From contig CM049322.1 of NCBI GenBank assembly GCA_026874595.1, forward strand, positions 40,726,840 through 40,790,839: a stretch of DNA of 64,000 nt, in the 5' to 3' direction. This DNA comes from Sipunculus nudus. Lineage: Eukaryota; Annelida; Sipuncula; Golfingiida; Sipunculidae. Of this stretch, positions 47,936-58,171 are shown piece after piece. The notes beneath the pieces were generated by a model. It was not told the origin of the DNA and searched no databases. It saw only the letters and a list, made by a program, of their open reading frames with translations. Position numbers and translations under genes: made by a program. Each line of letters begins with the position of its first letter. Position 1 is the first letter of the stretch.

Positions 47936-48131
47936 CCTCAATAGTCTGTTTGTCAGCGTGTTCCATATCCATGTCCGTGGTATGGTATCCTGTGTTCCGG
48001 TTCTCCAGACTCTGTAAAAAGCGTGCCGTTGTGCTTGGGAAACTGTGCAGCGCCATCGCCATGTATTTTTCTCGTATCATCAGGGCACGAACCAGACTCT
48101 TTGATGCCTCTTGTAGGTCCTCCATCGGAAC
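47936..48131 (-). CDS. AMPD2: AMPD exon a (residues 1-65 of the visible part)
   Basis: Encodes [19 protein letters not shown] followed by [20 protein letters not shown], the segment that precedes the catalytic barrel in AMP deaminases. The acceptor is ttgtcaaag before GTTCCG and the donor is gtatgc after ATTGAGG, leaving one base that joins AT of the next exon to make GAT (Asp). The last third, rich in Asp, Thr and His, is poorly conserved in the family and serves as a linker. A perfect AT dinucleotide run lies about 390 bases upstream. The following intron is 22.7 kb and almost entirely repeats. Identification rests on family resemblance plus the exact phase match to the next exon. Confidence 0.93.
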
Positions 48132-48515
48132 CTTTGACAAATAAAAATAATATTTATGTTCATATTTATATGAAAATTTATTTGGATGATCATTTTCTTC
48201 ACATGGCTGATAATTTGTGTGACTTTTCAGTTTCTAGTTTCAAAATATCTGTTCTCCATTCATTCTCATTTCTCTTTGTCTTCCCATCCACCTGTCTGTC
48301 TGTCAATCTGTCACATGTTGATTTCATATTGTTACATTCATAACCCAATCTGATTTCATTAATATTTTTTACCATTCTTCCCCTTTTTATATGCATCTAT
48401 TTAAATCTTGGCTAAACATCAACCTACAACTCATTTCATGGTCCTCAATACACTGACCATTCAAACAGGAAAAACAATTTAATAATGTTCTGAAGGTCTT
48501 GAAAAAACATCTGTC

Positions 48516-48579
<64 letters not shown>

Positions 48580-50012
48580 GGCTAGTGTTGCGATGATATG
48601 AGTTTTTGATATGATGATAATTATTCAAAGATATCGCAATTTACCGGGATAATATATAATGGCATTAATAAGCCAACAATAATGATATTAATAACAGCCA
48701 CTTTTAAAGTCTTGACTCTATGCAAGGGGTTAACTATTAATATCATTTATACCCATTGTGCCATTACCACAGATTGACTCATTAAGTGATGTGAGTTGCA
48801 TGAAGGCGCTGCAGGTATGCAAGCCTGAGGCACGGGAAGTCCTGCCCCCATCGTCAAATCAACTTGTCAGAACTTTCCACCATGTTTCCTATAGCTACAT
48901 AAAAACAGGAGAATCCGGCAAATTTTCGGAGAGCGTGTCATACCCATTGTGGCTTAATATTCGAACCCAATTTTATCTGGTAAAATATGCAACCCGTAAA
49001 GAATGTTCGATCCAGTGGTGACACTTTTATGTTGACATTTTCGTTTCATGCAATAAAAGCATAAATATGTTTATTTATTGCTCTTTCTTTAAAATGTTAT
49101 TTTCTCCTGAAATTCTCTAGCTTTTGTCCTCTCTGATTCATCCTGCTACTTTCGGACATTTCGGACTAACCACAATGTCCGTAAGCACACAGTTCAACCC
49201 ACATGCAGGGATTCAAATACATGTGGTTTATAAAAATAAATGTGAATCTTGAAAATAAATCTATTTTGAACATGGACAGACTCTTATGATGCCAGTTTTC
49301 TTAGAAAATACACTTCAAGGGCTTGCTTGTGAACCAAAATCATGAACAAAAATTGATATTGTGATATCACAATAATAGGAAAGTTTACAGTATGAATACT
49401 GTAGCAGTCAGAAATTGTGATATTACCGTATACTGGTAACCGTCCCAACCCTAATCAAGGCAAAGATCCAAATCTGGACCAATCCCCGATTGGTCAAGAC
49501 CAGATCTCGAATGGGATTCAGTCTGGCCTTAACCCTATTTTTTAATGAATAACAAAGAAAATGACTTTCTGTATAATTAATTGAAGATTATGGCTATCCA
49601 TACCCCTGTGCCAGCTCATAACTGTAGCTACTTGCTGACTTCATGTCCTCAAGGCTGTTTTCAATATATCAAATCACTTATCAATAATTATCAAATTGTT
49701 TATATTTATAAATGTTTTTGTTTATTTTAGACAGAGAATTTAATTATTTTGATTCATACATACACAATACATGTAGGTAATAAAAGCAAGAATTTAACAT
49801 TCCAATTTTTACTAAGGCCCAGATTGAGATCTGGGCCTAATGACATAAATACATATTAAAACATCAAAGAATATATGATGGAAAAAAAGCCTGGTTTCAA
49901 AATTGCAGTTTCTGTTTAAAACCTCGGTTAAAACAAGAAGAAATACAGTATGCAATATCCTGCATGGTACAGACAGGCAATGAAGCCTCTGATTTAGTAG
50001 TATCAATCAACA
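48132..50012. other. Upstream AMPD intron, no gene recognised
   Basis: Contains a perfect AT dinucleotide run at about 48522-48574. The region after it includes TACCGTATACTGGTAACCGT-like sequence near 49425 and a GGCCCAGATTGAGATCTGGGCC hairpin-like string near 49817-49838. The frame 48758-49021 is not recognised. Confidence 0.4.
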
Positions 50013-50965
50013 CAAGGCCTACAGGCCTAATGCGAACCTGTGCATATGGAAATACACCAGGTATAATGCTTCAATGCTGGACCATTACTTCTCATGTATA
50101 TGAACAATGCAAGTACTAAACATTTTGAATAAGAAACAATTACACAAACATCACTGCTGAAATTCTGGCATAGGTGCACACAACACAAAAGTGATTGTAG
50201 CTGGCACTGCCAGTCTTACACACAACAAAGTTGTCAGAGATATATACATATGCCCAATTTCAGACTCATATATCAAACCCCTCCTGAAAATAAGCAGGAA
50301 CACACACTGTAGGGGCACCACCAGTCTTGTATATGACAAAGCTATTCGATAAGTATATATATGCCCAATTTCAGGCTGATATATCAAATTCCTCTGTAGA
50401 AATAAGCAGGCACATACACTGTGCAGAAGTCATTGTAGGTGGCAACACCTGTCTTGTGAACGAGAAAGCCATCAAAGACATATAGACAGGTCAAAATATC
50501 AGGCCAATACATTAAACTTACCTTGAGTCTGATGCATTGGGCTGACCAGGCTTAGGTGAGAAAGGCAGTTGCCCCTAGTGAACTGTGACAAATTTGCTGA
50601 CTCAGTCTACTGCACTGAATGAACTCATGACCTGTATGTGGCTGCACTGAGTGAACTCTTGACCTGTTGCATAGTCTGACACAGTTGGCACTCTACCAAA
50701 GCTATAAATAGATCTAGGCTGAACTTTAGTGCCAAATCTGATGCAGTATGCAGTCTGCCAATGCTGTAAATAGAATGCAGCTACTGCATTGAGTGAACTC
50801 CTGACCCATACCTGGCTGCACTGAGTGAACTCTTGACTTGTTGCCTAATCTGATACAGTTGGCAGTCTTACAGAGCTATAAATAGATCCAGACTGACCTC
50901 CAGCCTGTTGCCAAATCTGAAATAGTAGCCACACCATTGCATAAGCTCATGCAGGGGCCCTGCCC
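50013..50965 (+). mobile_element. E-type element, second copy (no C insertion)
   Basis: Starts caaggcctacaggcctaatg, then GCGAACCTGTG as at 31697, and runs uninterrupted through CACACAACACAAAA / GTGATTGTAGCTGGC near 50180-50206, the point where the other copy is split by the C element. The 3' side keeps GCACCATTGCATAAGCTCA-like sequence near 50930 but the terminal CACAGGTTCGC is not intact, so the right limit is approximate. E-type CTGAGTGAACTCTTGACCTG units continue to about 51130. Confidence 0.65.
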
Positions 50966-52558
50966 TGAGGGGCATGACACCTATGAAGTGATCACATGGT
51001 GCCCATGAGGTGTTCACATGTCACCCATGAGGTGATCACATGCCTTGTGCTTGACTGCACTGATTGAACCCTTGACCTATATTTGGCTGCACTGAATGAA
51101 CTCTTGATCTGTTGCCAAATCTGAAACAGTTTGGCAGTTTCTCAACCTATAAAAGATACACAATCTTGGCCTGATGGTAAAACTGTTACCACATACTGAA
51201 AGACTTTGGCTAAAATGCTTTTTTTTAAAGCTGACATATATTAAAAAACTTGTTATCAAAATATCTAGAATGATAAAAGATGTAGTCCTTTTATTGTTAA
51301 AGGTCCAATAATTCTGCAAAAATTCATTCAAGTAAACTTGAACAAAGGCCATCTAAGAATAATTTTTGTGCAATGTAACAGAAGTTATCATCGAAACAAT
51401 AATTTTGTTGAAGAACAGTTTTGCAGTCCTCAGTTTGAAATGGACATAATAATGGCCATAAGACCAACTTAAGCTTTTCTGATATGATTGAAAGAACCAT
51501 GACCTAGGATAGTTCTTTTAAAATATTGAACGATTCAACTTGAAAGTTTCATCATTAACATTTTAAGCTGAAAGAGGCTAAAATTGTGAGGTTTTGCCCA
51601 TAAACAAGGGACCTATGGGTCACTGTGCTCAGCTGACGTTAACCTTGAAGGTAAAAATCTAAAATAATATCTAATGGAGATAAAGTGTAAGAGGAAGAGG
51701 TAATAAAGGCCATGGTTGGTTTATATGATTGGTTTGTATTGATGAGCAAGAAATTGTTGCAAAAAATATTTTGTGACCTGACCATGTGTTTCCTAATGTT
51801 TAAACTAAAGCATTTGAGCAGTTTGTGAACAAATGATCTGTACTATTACCATGATCATTAGTTTGTTTTTCGATTAACTGTTGACATTTCAGTAGTTTAC
51901 ACATTTGTTCAATTGAATCTATTTTTTTGTATAATATATATTATTAAATATATATGTATTTTTTTATGAAATGTATACAGTTGAAATAGAGCTAATAAAC
52001 AACATAAAACAGGGCAAACAAAGCCTGTTCTCAAATTCTGCTGAGACAGGAAAATAATGAACAAATGTTTGTATTATATCCTCATTTTTTTATCACATCA
52101 ATTATTTTCTAATTTAAGTTTATATTTGTGTACATTTCCAATTTAACATATATATCTGAATATAAAAGTTGATTCATAATTCTCAATTGCATCATCATAA
52201 ATCTCAATCTTGTCAGATAACACCACATCATGCATACAAATGTTTATTTATTTTTTACCACAAAAATATATCTTTTAAATCTGCAAAACAATAAATATCT
52301 AAAAATAATACTTGATTTAGATTTCACAATTTTGAATTGTGTCTTTATTTATCCATAATGTGCTTCATATTTTATAATAATATAAGCATACTGATGGGTT
52401 CAATTATACTTGTTAAAATCATTTAAAAGAAAATTGATTTCTTTAAAAATGCTACATTACACAACATTGCATCTTCTTGATTACACCTTGAATTATTTTT
52501 TTAAGGAAAGTTTTTGCATATCGGAGTGGAAACAGCATTACAATTAAGGAGATACAGT

Positions 52559-52702
52559 TGTAACGGATGAAAATGGAAACCAGGCCGAATGTGGGTTCGA
52601 ACCCGTAACCTGTGACACACAAGTCAGACGTTCTACCGCTTCGCCAATAAAGCAAGCTTCACTAGCAAGGCCAGTAGGAACGCTTTTGTGTGTCCGGTTA
52701 CA
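52559..52702 (-). repeat. 3' LTR of the miniature retrotransposon
   Basis: 144 bp, matching the other LTR except at two sites (AGACGTTCTACCG versus AGGCGTTCTCCCG on the plus strand). The polypurine tract ends next to it at 52703. Confidence 0.8.
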
Positions 52703-52827
52703 TTCACCCCCTCTCCGAGGACGTTCTGTCCCCAGAACGTGGGATCTATCCCGGGGGTCACACACGTGAACTGGGTGGGGCATCATGCCACGACACCAAC
52801 TCCCCGGATCCCACCGCTGCCACCATT

Positions 52828-52971
52828 TGTAACGGATGAAAATGGAAACCAGGCCGAATGTGGGTTCGAACCCGTAACCTGTGACACACAAGTCAGGCGT
52901 TCTCCCGCTTCGCCAATAAAGCAAGCTTCACTAGCAAGGCCAGTAGGAACGCTTTTGTGTGTCCGGTTACA
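52828..52971 (-). repeat. 5' LTR of the miniature retrotransposon
   Basis: 144 bp, TGTAACCGG...CCGTTACA on the minus strand. The A-box-like TGGCGAAGCGG and B-box-like GGTTCGAACCC are 29 bases apart, with a TGAC/GTCA anticodon-stem-like pairing between. The acceptor stem of a real tRNA is not formed, so this is a tRNA-like sequence, not a tRNA gene. Confidence 0.8.
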
Positions 52972-53907
52972 CAGTGAAAACAATAACAATTAGTGCATAA
53001 CACTTGGTGGGTTTGGGTTTGCGGGGGGGGGGGGGGGGGGGGGTGGTGATATGAGAATAACTGTACACCTGTCACAGCAGGGGATCTCCCCCAGTGACTG
53101 TAATAAATCAGAAACACTGGAATAGCTGACTTCCAGTGACCTGGAGTGGGACCCTGCATCTGTAATCAAAGCAAGTGACTACAGAAACAAAATCAATAAC
53201 TAGCTTAATTTTCAAGCTTTTATTTTCAAATTTCAGATTTAGACAAACTAAATATTTATGTTTACATGCTGTGAAAATTAAATCAATGGTGCTTACAGAA
53301 AAAAAAGTGCCATGGTCAAATTTGGGCAAAATTTAAGGTACTGATTTTTTTTTTATGCTAATAACTTAAAAAATTTACAAAATTCAGATCTAATTTTGGG
53401 TAAATAATTGATTCTTAATTAAACATAGTTATATACCTGATAAAATAGACTCTAGTTTCAAATTTTTCATGTTAATTGAGTTATTTTTCCTGATTTTTTA
53501 CAAAGTCCATTATGTTTGGGCCCATAACTTAAAGAATTTATACTTTACAGACTTAATTTCTGGCATGTACATAGAAACTATATAGAGGAATATTTATGGT
53601 AAATATGAGGAAAAACAGATGAGTGGTTTTGATATTAGGCAGTCCTGAAGTGTGAAAATAGGATTTTAATAAAAAAATTGAGGTTTTTCCTTAATTTCTC
53701 AAAGGAACAAAGTCGCAAAGACCCAGTTTTCGGCTTGGTAGGAGATCTTGGGGACATCTAACATTATGCTGAATTTTGGATTCCTAGGTCTTATGGTTTC
53801 AAAACGTGCCACATCTACGGACGGACCGACGGACGGACAGACGGACGGACGACGGACAATGGACCACGACTATAGCTCAGATGACTTATAGTCAGCTTAG
53901 CTAATAA

Positions 53908-54515
53908 TTATATGATAATTTATTATTTATATTGCGCTAATACCAGGTACACCTGCTCACAAGCACATTATAATACTATTGTACTCTAACAGATAATGAT
54001 AGACTAAAACAGTTATATCTTAGATATATCACAAGTTAAAACACTAAATAACATGTAAGTACCACATTACCACTTTGAAAACAAGTTAAGAAGTTGATGC
54101 TAAAAGAGAATATCCAACTACAATTGACAAGTTAACTTTAAAAGAATGCTACTCTAAAAAGGTAAGTTTTAAGATTCTTTTTAAATGCTGAGATATTGTT
54201 AGCGGACCAAATATCTTCAGGAATAGAATTCCATAGTTTTGGAGCAGCAACTGCAAAAGTGTGATGGCCATAGGCCACCAGCCTTGATCATGGGATAAAT
54301 AATCTGTGGAAGATGATGATCTAAGTGATCGTACAGGCATCTGTATATAATCAACAGTTCAGACAAATAGTCTGGAGCCAACCCAAGCAATGACTTATAA
54401 GTGAGCACCAAAAGCTTAAACACAAGTCTATACTGTATTGGTAACCAATGAAGCTGAACAAGTGCACGTGTAGTGTGTTCATACTTCTTCATCCCAAGTA
54501 CTAGCCATGACAACA
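53908..54515 (-). mobile_element. CR1/L2-like LINE 3' end
   Basis: On the minus strand: KKYEHTTRALVQLHWLPIQY, RLVFKLLVLTYKSLLGLAPD, YLSELL, then a frameshift and FAVAAPKLWNSIPEDIWSAN ... SAFKKNLKTYLF. This is the C-terminal block of CR1/L2-like reverse transcriptase proteins. The 3' untranslated part ends in TTAGCGCAATATAAATAATA beside the A-type element. The preceding part of the same protein lies at 57195-57345, separated by a 2.7-kb insertion. Confidence 0.8.
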
Positions 54516-55209
54516 TGACACTCAGGCCTTCGGAAAAAAAAACTGATAGGGCCTGGAGTCATGATGGCAGTCACAACAGAACGCCCATTCTAAGGGTCGG
54601 ATCAAAATATTTCCTGTCTGGTATTATTTGGCATCACAGGCTTATATAGTCGTATTATATGTGCTAAATATCGAAGAAAAATGTTGTTACACAAAAATAA
54701 TTACAATTGTTACCTCCTTTCATCACTGTGGCACCGATTCACGTGAAGCGGTACTTCTCATTCAAAACTAAATGTGTCATGGCGCGGTCGTGTATGTAAA
54801 CTTGGAAGTCGGAAGCCGGAAGCCGGAAACAAACGAAAGCAGTTTAAAGCATATACAAAATGCTAACGCTTCAATACCGTTTTGTTTTTTCCCCGATAGA
54901 ATAAGATCTATTTTATCATTCTGTGAAGAATAATAGTTATCCGTTGTTTAATCTGAACGTTATGGAAGATTTTGTGCTTGGAAGCCATCTCGGAAGTCAG
55001 TCAGAAGTGCTTGGATGTTATCCAATGTGTGTAACTCGGAAGTCACAGAGACGCACTGTGCCCAAATGCAGTTTCATTATAATTATAGTTGCATGCATAT
55101 ATTAAAATTGCTTTTGCATGATTCTGCTTTTAATGAGTGTATAATACAATACATGATACATAATCGGAAAACTATGTTCTTAATTTTTTATTTGTAAATT
55201 TAATATATA

Positions 55210-55268
<59 letters not shown>

Positions 55269-57194
55269 TCGGTGTTATTATCGAGAAAAGTGTGATAACG
55301 GAAATACTTCCTCTCTCATTATACTAGTATATATTCGGATGCTCTCTCAGTGGAGTAAATCACCAATTTATGAATTGGAAAGTAATAAATATAATAATGA
55401 AATTGCTAGGGAATAAAAAAGTAATCTGGAAAAGAAATGAAAATTAAGAGATATCACGTCTGAACGGGCTTGCGTCCTCTATGGATGCACCACTGAATAA
55501 TAAATATGGTATAATAAACCCTTATACGACATTAAAAACACAGTTATAAATCACGATGTCATTCAAAATAAAAAGTAGTAATATATTTTCCATACGTTGA
55601 GCAAATATGAAAATTCAATATATCCCAGTAGGGTCATCGCTGAAACAATCATACATGTATCATATACAAAACGAAGTGTCTTTCAATATGTTAGAGTTCA
55701 ACGATATTTAAAAAAAAAGTTAAATTTATATCTTAGAAAAGGGATACAACAGTCCAGATAATATATAACATACTAATACATGTATTATTATAAAATCTGA
55801 TCGATTTACGAATTTAAGCAAATATTTTTTTTAAACTAAAGTTAATTCTTTTTCAAGTTTTTGACTCTTTCTTTCAAGCTTTATAAATCTCGATATTTAT
55901 ATTATAATAATTTCACTCCTGATGTTTCAACATCACATTTCAACTTCAAATATATGAATATTTATTAATATATTAAAGTATGTTTGCAACTGATTGCATG
56001 ATAAGGGCATATAACCAGAATGTGCTCCCTTCAACTTCATATTACTGTACGATTACAAGGATCTCGATAAGAAATTACAATTTTGTTTACATAATATATA
56101 TATAAATCAATGTGTGCAACCGGACCATGAAATGTAAAATATAATTTGGCATAAAAAGTATTACATAATAGATGAGAGTCTAAGAGATTCTTAATCCTGA
56201 TGATTTTTTTTTTTGGTTAATGAAAGAGGAAAAGGTTTGTCAATTTATATATTTAAAAATATTTTGTTCGAAACAACTTGTAAAAACATTAACTGTTCGG
56301 TTTTTTGGTTCTGTCAAATTTTCTGTTTAAGTCTCTATGATATTATCATGGTGATTTTTATAGGGGCACATGAATAAAATATTATCAAAACCTTTATTTT
56401 TTCTCATGTTTCCACCAACATAAAATGCGGTAACAGCGTAAAATGTTGATGAGTTAAAATAATCTTGTTTTACAAAATGAAATAACATATCAATATAATA
56501 TATTATTATATAACAGCATCATGAATGTTACAAAACAGATTGAGTTTATGAAAAATATATGATACTGAAGAAACTGAAAATGCTTGACACGTTTACTGAC
56601 GATATGATGACCAGTGCATTTGCCATTACTGGCTTCCGAGTTTTACACATTTGGACCATAACCGGACATTTTCGAGCAAAAAATAGTCATTAACTTCGGA
56701 TGGATAACTTTGATTATTTTACATGATGATAGAAAAGACCTTATTCTATCAATAAAAATAAAAAGGTACTTTCCATTGATGTAGTAGCATTTAAAATTAT
56801 GGTTCGATCATTGCTTTAAAAAAGTCCTTGCTTCCGACTTCGGACTTCCGAGTTTTACACATAGCCGTTTGGAAATCCCCTACCGGAAGTTATGGTTCTC
56901 CCGCTGACAGACGTGGAGACGAGTTTTTCGAGTAAAACCAGCCTCGGAATTAAAAACTGCTGCACGTTTACACGTAAGTCAACCGTGTATGTAATAATTA
57001 TTATTTTCCCCAACAGAATAACAACACTTTTTGTCTTAACTCAGGAAAATGACAGTTCAAGGAGTAGATGGAAATGAAAAAGTAGTGTCAGAAATGGCGT
57101 GCACTTCTGCACATACTAGAATTGATGCGAACCCAATAGCTTGTACTGTCACCCCATCGTCTTCAGCTCATCTAAAATCGACGTTTGGGGTGAC
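54516..57194. mobile_element. 2.7-kb insertion splitting the CR1/L2-like LINE
   Basis: Flanked by CCCAAGTACTAGCC (about 54495-54508) and CCCAAGTACAAGCC (about 57195-57208), copies differing at one of 14 bases, compatible with a long target duplication. It contains an inverted repeat of about 36 bases (54790-54826 and 56829-56864), an AT dinucleotide run at about 55212-55266, and AT-rich DNA. An open frame at 57049-57255 (MTVQGVDGNEKVVSEMACTS) begins after a possible splice acceptor (cttaactcag) but runs out of the insertion into antisense LINE sequence. I do not recognise a transposase or other protein. Confidence 0.5.
55208..55266. repeat. AT dinucleotide microsatellite
   Basis: An almost uninterrupted AT run. 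Confidence 0.95.
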
Positions 57195-57345
57195 AAGCTG
57201 TCGCTACCCAAGTACAAGCCTAGCAGCAACATTCTGGACACGTCGAAGCTTTTGAATATGAATATCAGGTAACCCATAAAGTAGGCTGTTACAGTAATCT
57301 ATCCTGGACAAGATGAATGTGTGAACTATAGCCTTTGTAATAAAC
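57195..57345 (-). mobile_element. CR1/L2-like LINE, upstream fragment
   Basis: The minus-strand frame reads KAIVHTFILSRIDYCNSLLY, GLPDIHIQKLRRVQNVAARL, VLG, the 'SRLDYCNSLLYGLP...L..VQNAAARL' motif located directly before the LHWLP block at 54500 in CR1/L2-like elements. The two pieces are one LINE interrupted by 54516-57194. Confidence 0.8.
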
Positions 57346-58171
57346 AATTATTTGGATGAAAGATTTTGCATAAGACTACACTTGAATTCACTTGAACTGC
57401 CAACCTGCCATTGTGAATCAAATGTTATCAGACACTGACAGATAAAATTTAATTAAGTTCACCAAAATAAACATTGGCAATAATTTCCAATCTCTTTGAT
57501 TCATTTTCCATATATTTATTCATGATATCATGTTAAATGTATACATTAAAATCAAGGAAATCAGCATTATTTATCCCAGCGTTCCGCTGAACACTTACTT
57601 GGAATCAGACAATTTATTAGGCAATTTTTTTATATTTTTTTATTGATTTGATTTCAGATAAATGATCAAACTTTTGGTTCTCAGTTTGCAAATTATGATG
57701 AATGATTTTTAGGATAAACAGTGTTCAGATAAACAATGCACCACAGTATTATACCCAGGTACAAATATTTATTTTTGTATATATATTAGTTTTTAATCCA
57801 GTCATCAAAAGCAATAAACATATGACACTTCAATAAAAAGGGTACTATCAGATTTTTAGCAAGACCATTTCAAATCCTTTTTATGCATGAAAATTAAATG
57901 ATTATATGTAATCAGGTGTTTTATATCGTTTGCAGACTTTGAATTTTTGTGATGAAAACAATTTCTATTTTCACACATGCAACAGACCACCTATAACCCA
58001 TTGAATAAAGTTTAAGAGAAACAATTATCATGTTCTCCATAAGATATCACCTCTCTAACTCTCATCTCCATGGCAACAAGGGTGATGTTCTGGAAGGACT
58101 ACCTGTAAGCAGCTTCAGACAGGCTGCTTCTCATGCATCCATTTTTTTTCCACCAGAAACTGAATTTTTAA
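57346..58171. other. AT-rich DNA with only the doubtful AMPD exon
   Basis: Apart from the candidate exon at 58051-58098 nothing is recognised. Confidence 0.4.
58051..58098 (-). CDS. Possible upstream AMPD exon (16 codons), uncertain
   Basis: On the minus strand, a 48-nt segment reads SFQNITLVAMEMRVRE between a possible acceptor (ggtag) and a donor (gtgata), phase 0 at both ends. It would splice directly to VPMEDL of exon a. AMP deaminases carry an 'FQRVTISG' motif a few residues before the VP(M/L)EDL block, so position and partial resemblance fit. Against it: the better acceptor (ttacag) lies 5 bases earlier and would add an in-frame TAG, the motif match is weak, and no further upstream exon was found. 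Treat as a hypothesis. Confidence 0.28.

Larger units (their letters stand above)
932..48131 (-). other. AMPD2: AMP deaminase gene, partial (ten exons, both ends missing)
   Basis: AMP deaminase hydrolyses AMP to IMP and ammonia in the cytosol, a step of the purine nucleotide cycle. Ten minus-strand exons, each bounded by AG and GT, have matching phases and add up to 1455 nt (485 codons) without a stop. Order: 48131-47936, 25217-24995, 24008-23879, 22227-22093, 10888-10826, 10504-10373, 9551-9388, 4478-4352, 3362-3199, 1052-932. Wording such as [14 protein letters not shown] and [15 protein letters not shown] is closest, from memory, to vertebrate AMPD2, but invertebrates often have a single AMPD gene, so the paralogue number is uncertain. 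The N-terminal regulatory region lies upstream; the last part of the barrel, with the STDDP metal-binding motif, lies left of base 1. No promoter is visible. Residue numbers in the exon entries count from the first codon at 48131. Confidence 0.96.
52559..52971 (-). mobile_element. 413-bp miniature LTR retrotransposon (TRIM) with tRNA-like LTRs
   Basis: Two direct repeats of 144 bp (52559-52702 and 52828-52971) differ at two positions seen and run TGTAAC...GTTACA. Both flanks carry CAGT (52555-52558 and 52972-52975), a 4-bp target duplication. On the minus strand, two bases after the first LTR, TGGTGGCAGCGGTGGGA is the complement of the 3' end, with CCA, of animal tRNA-Leu as I recall it: a primer-binding site. 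Before the other LTR, GGAGAGGGGGTGAA is a polypurine tract. The 125-bp interior has no coding capacity. Each LTR also contains pol III-like boxes: TGGCGAAGCGG and GGGTTCGAACCC. Such elements depend on proteins from full-length LTR retrotransposons. The LTRs' similarity suggests fairly recent insertion. Confidence 0.85.
51605..53904 (+). mobile_element. A-type element hosting a miniature LTR retrotransposon
   Basis: The 5' end is caagggacctatgggtcact then GCTCAGCTGAC; the 3' end has a GGACGGACAGACGGACGGAC run near 53820 and a slightly mutated hairpin TAGCTCAGATGACT / TAGTCAGCTTAGCTAA. Its 3' core (53250-53800) matches 14720-15400. At 52559-52971 it is interrupted by the LTR element, and a poly-G run of over 20 bases is at about 53019-53041. 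No protein is encoded. Confidence 0.72.

Noticed and set aside
47914-48343. Plus-strand frames of 76 and 106 codons
   Set aside because: Opposite AMPD exon a and its flanking intron; no family features.
52600-52680. Possible tRNA gene (A and B boxes, minus strand)
   Set aside because: No acceptor stem and an anticodon loop one base short; it lies within an LTR and occurs twice in identical context.
52544-53159. Several overlapping frames of 68-126 codons on both strands
   Set aside because: They translate the two LTRs, the interior of the miniature LTR element and the adjacent poly-G run; the repeated peptides are LTR copies.
57120-57265. Protein-like plus-strand frame GDKLSLPKYKPSSNILDTSK ending at a GT, first taken as an exon
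   Set aside because: It is the antisense of the CR1/L2-like LINE fragment, whose minus-strand frame SRIDYCNSLLYGLPDIHIQK is a clear family match.
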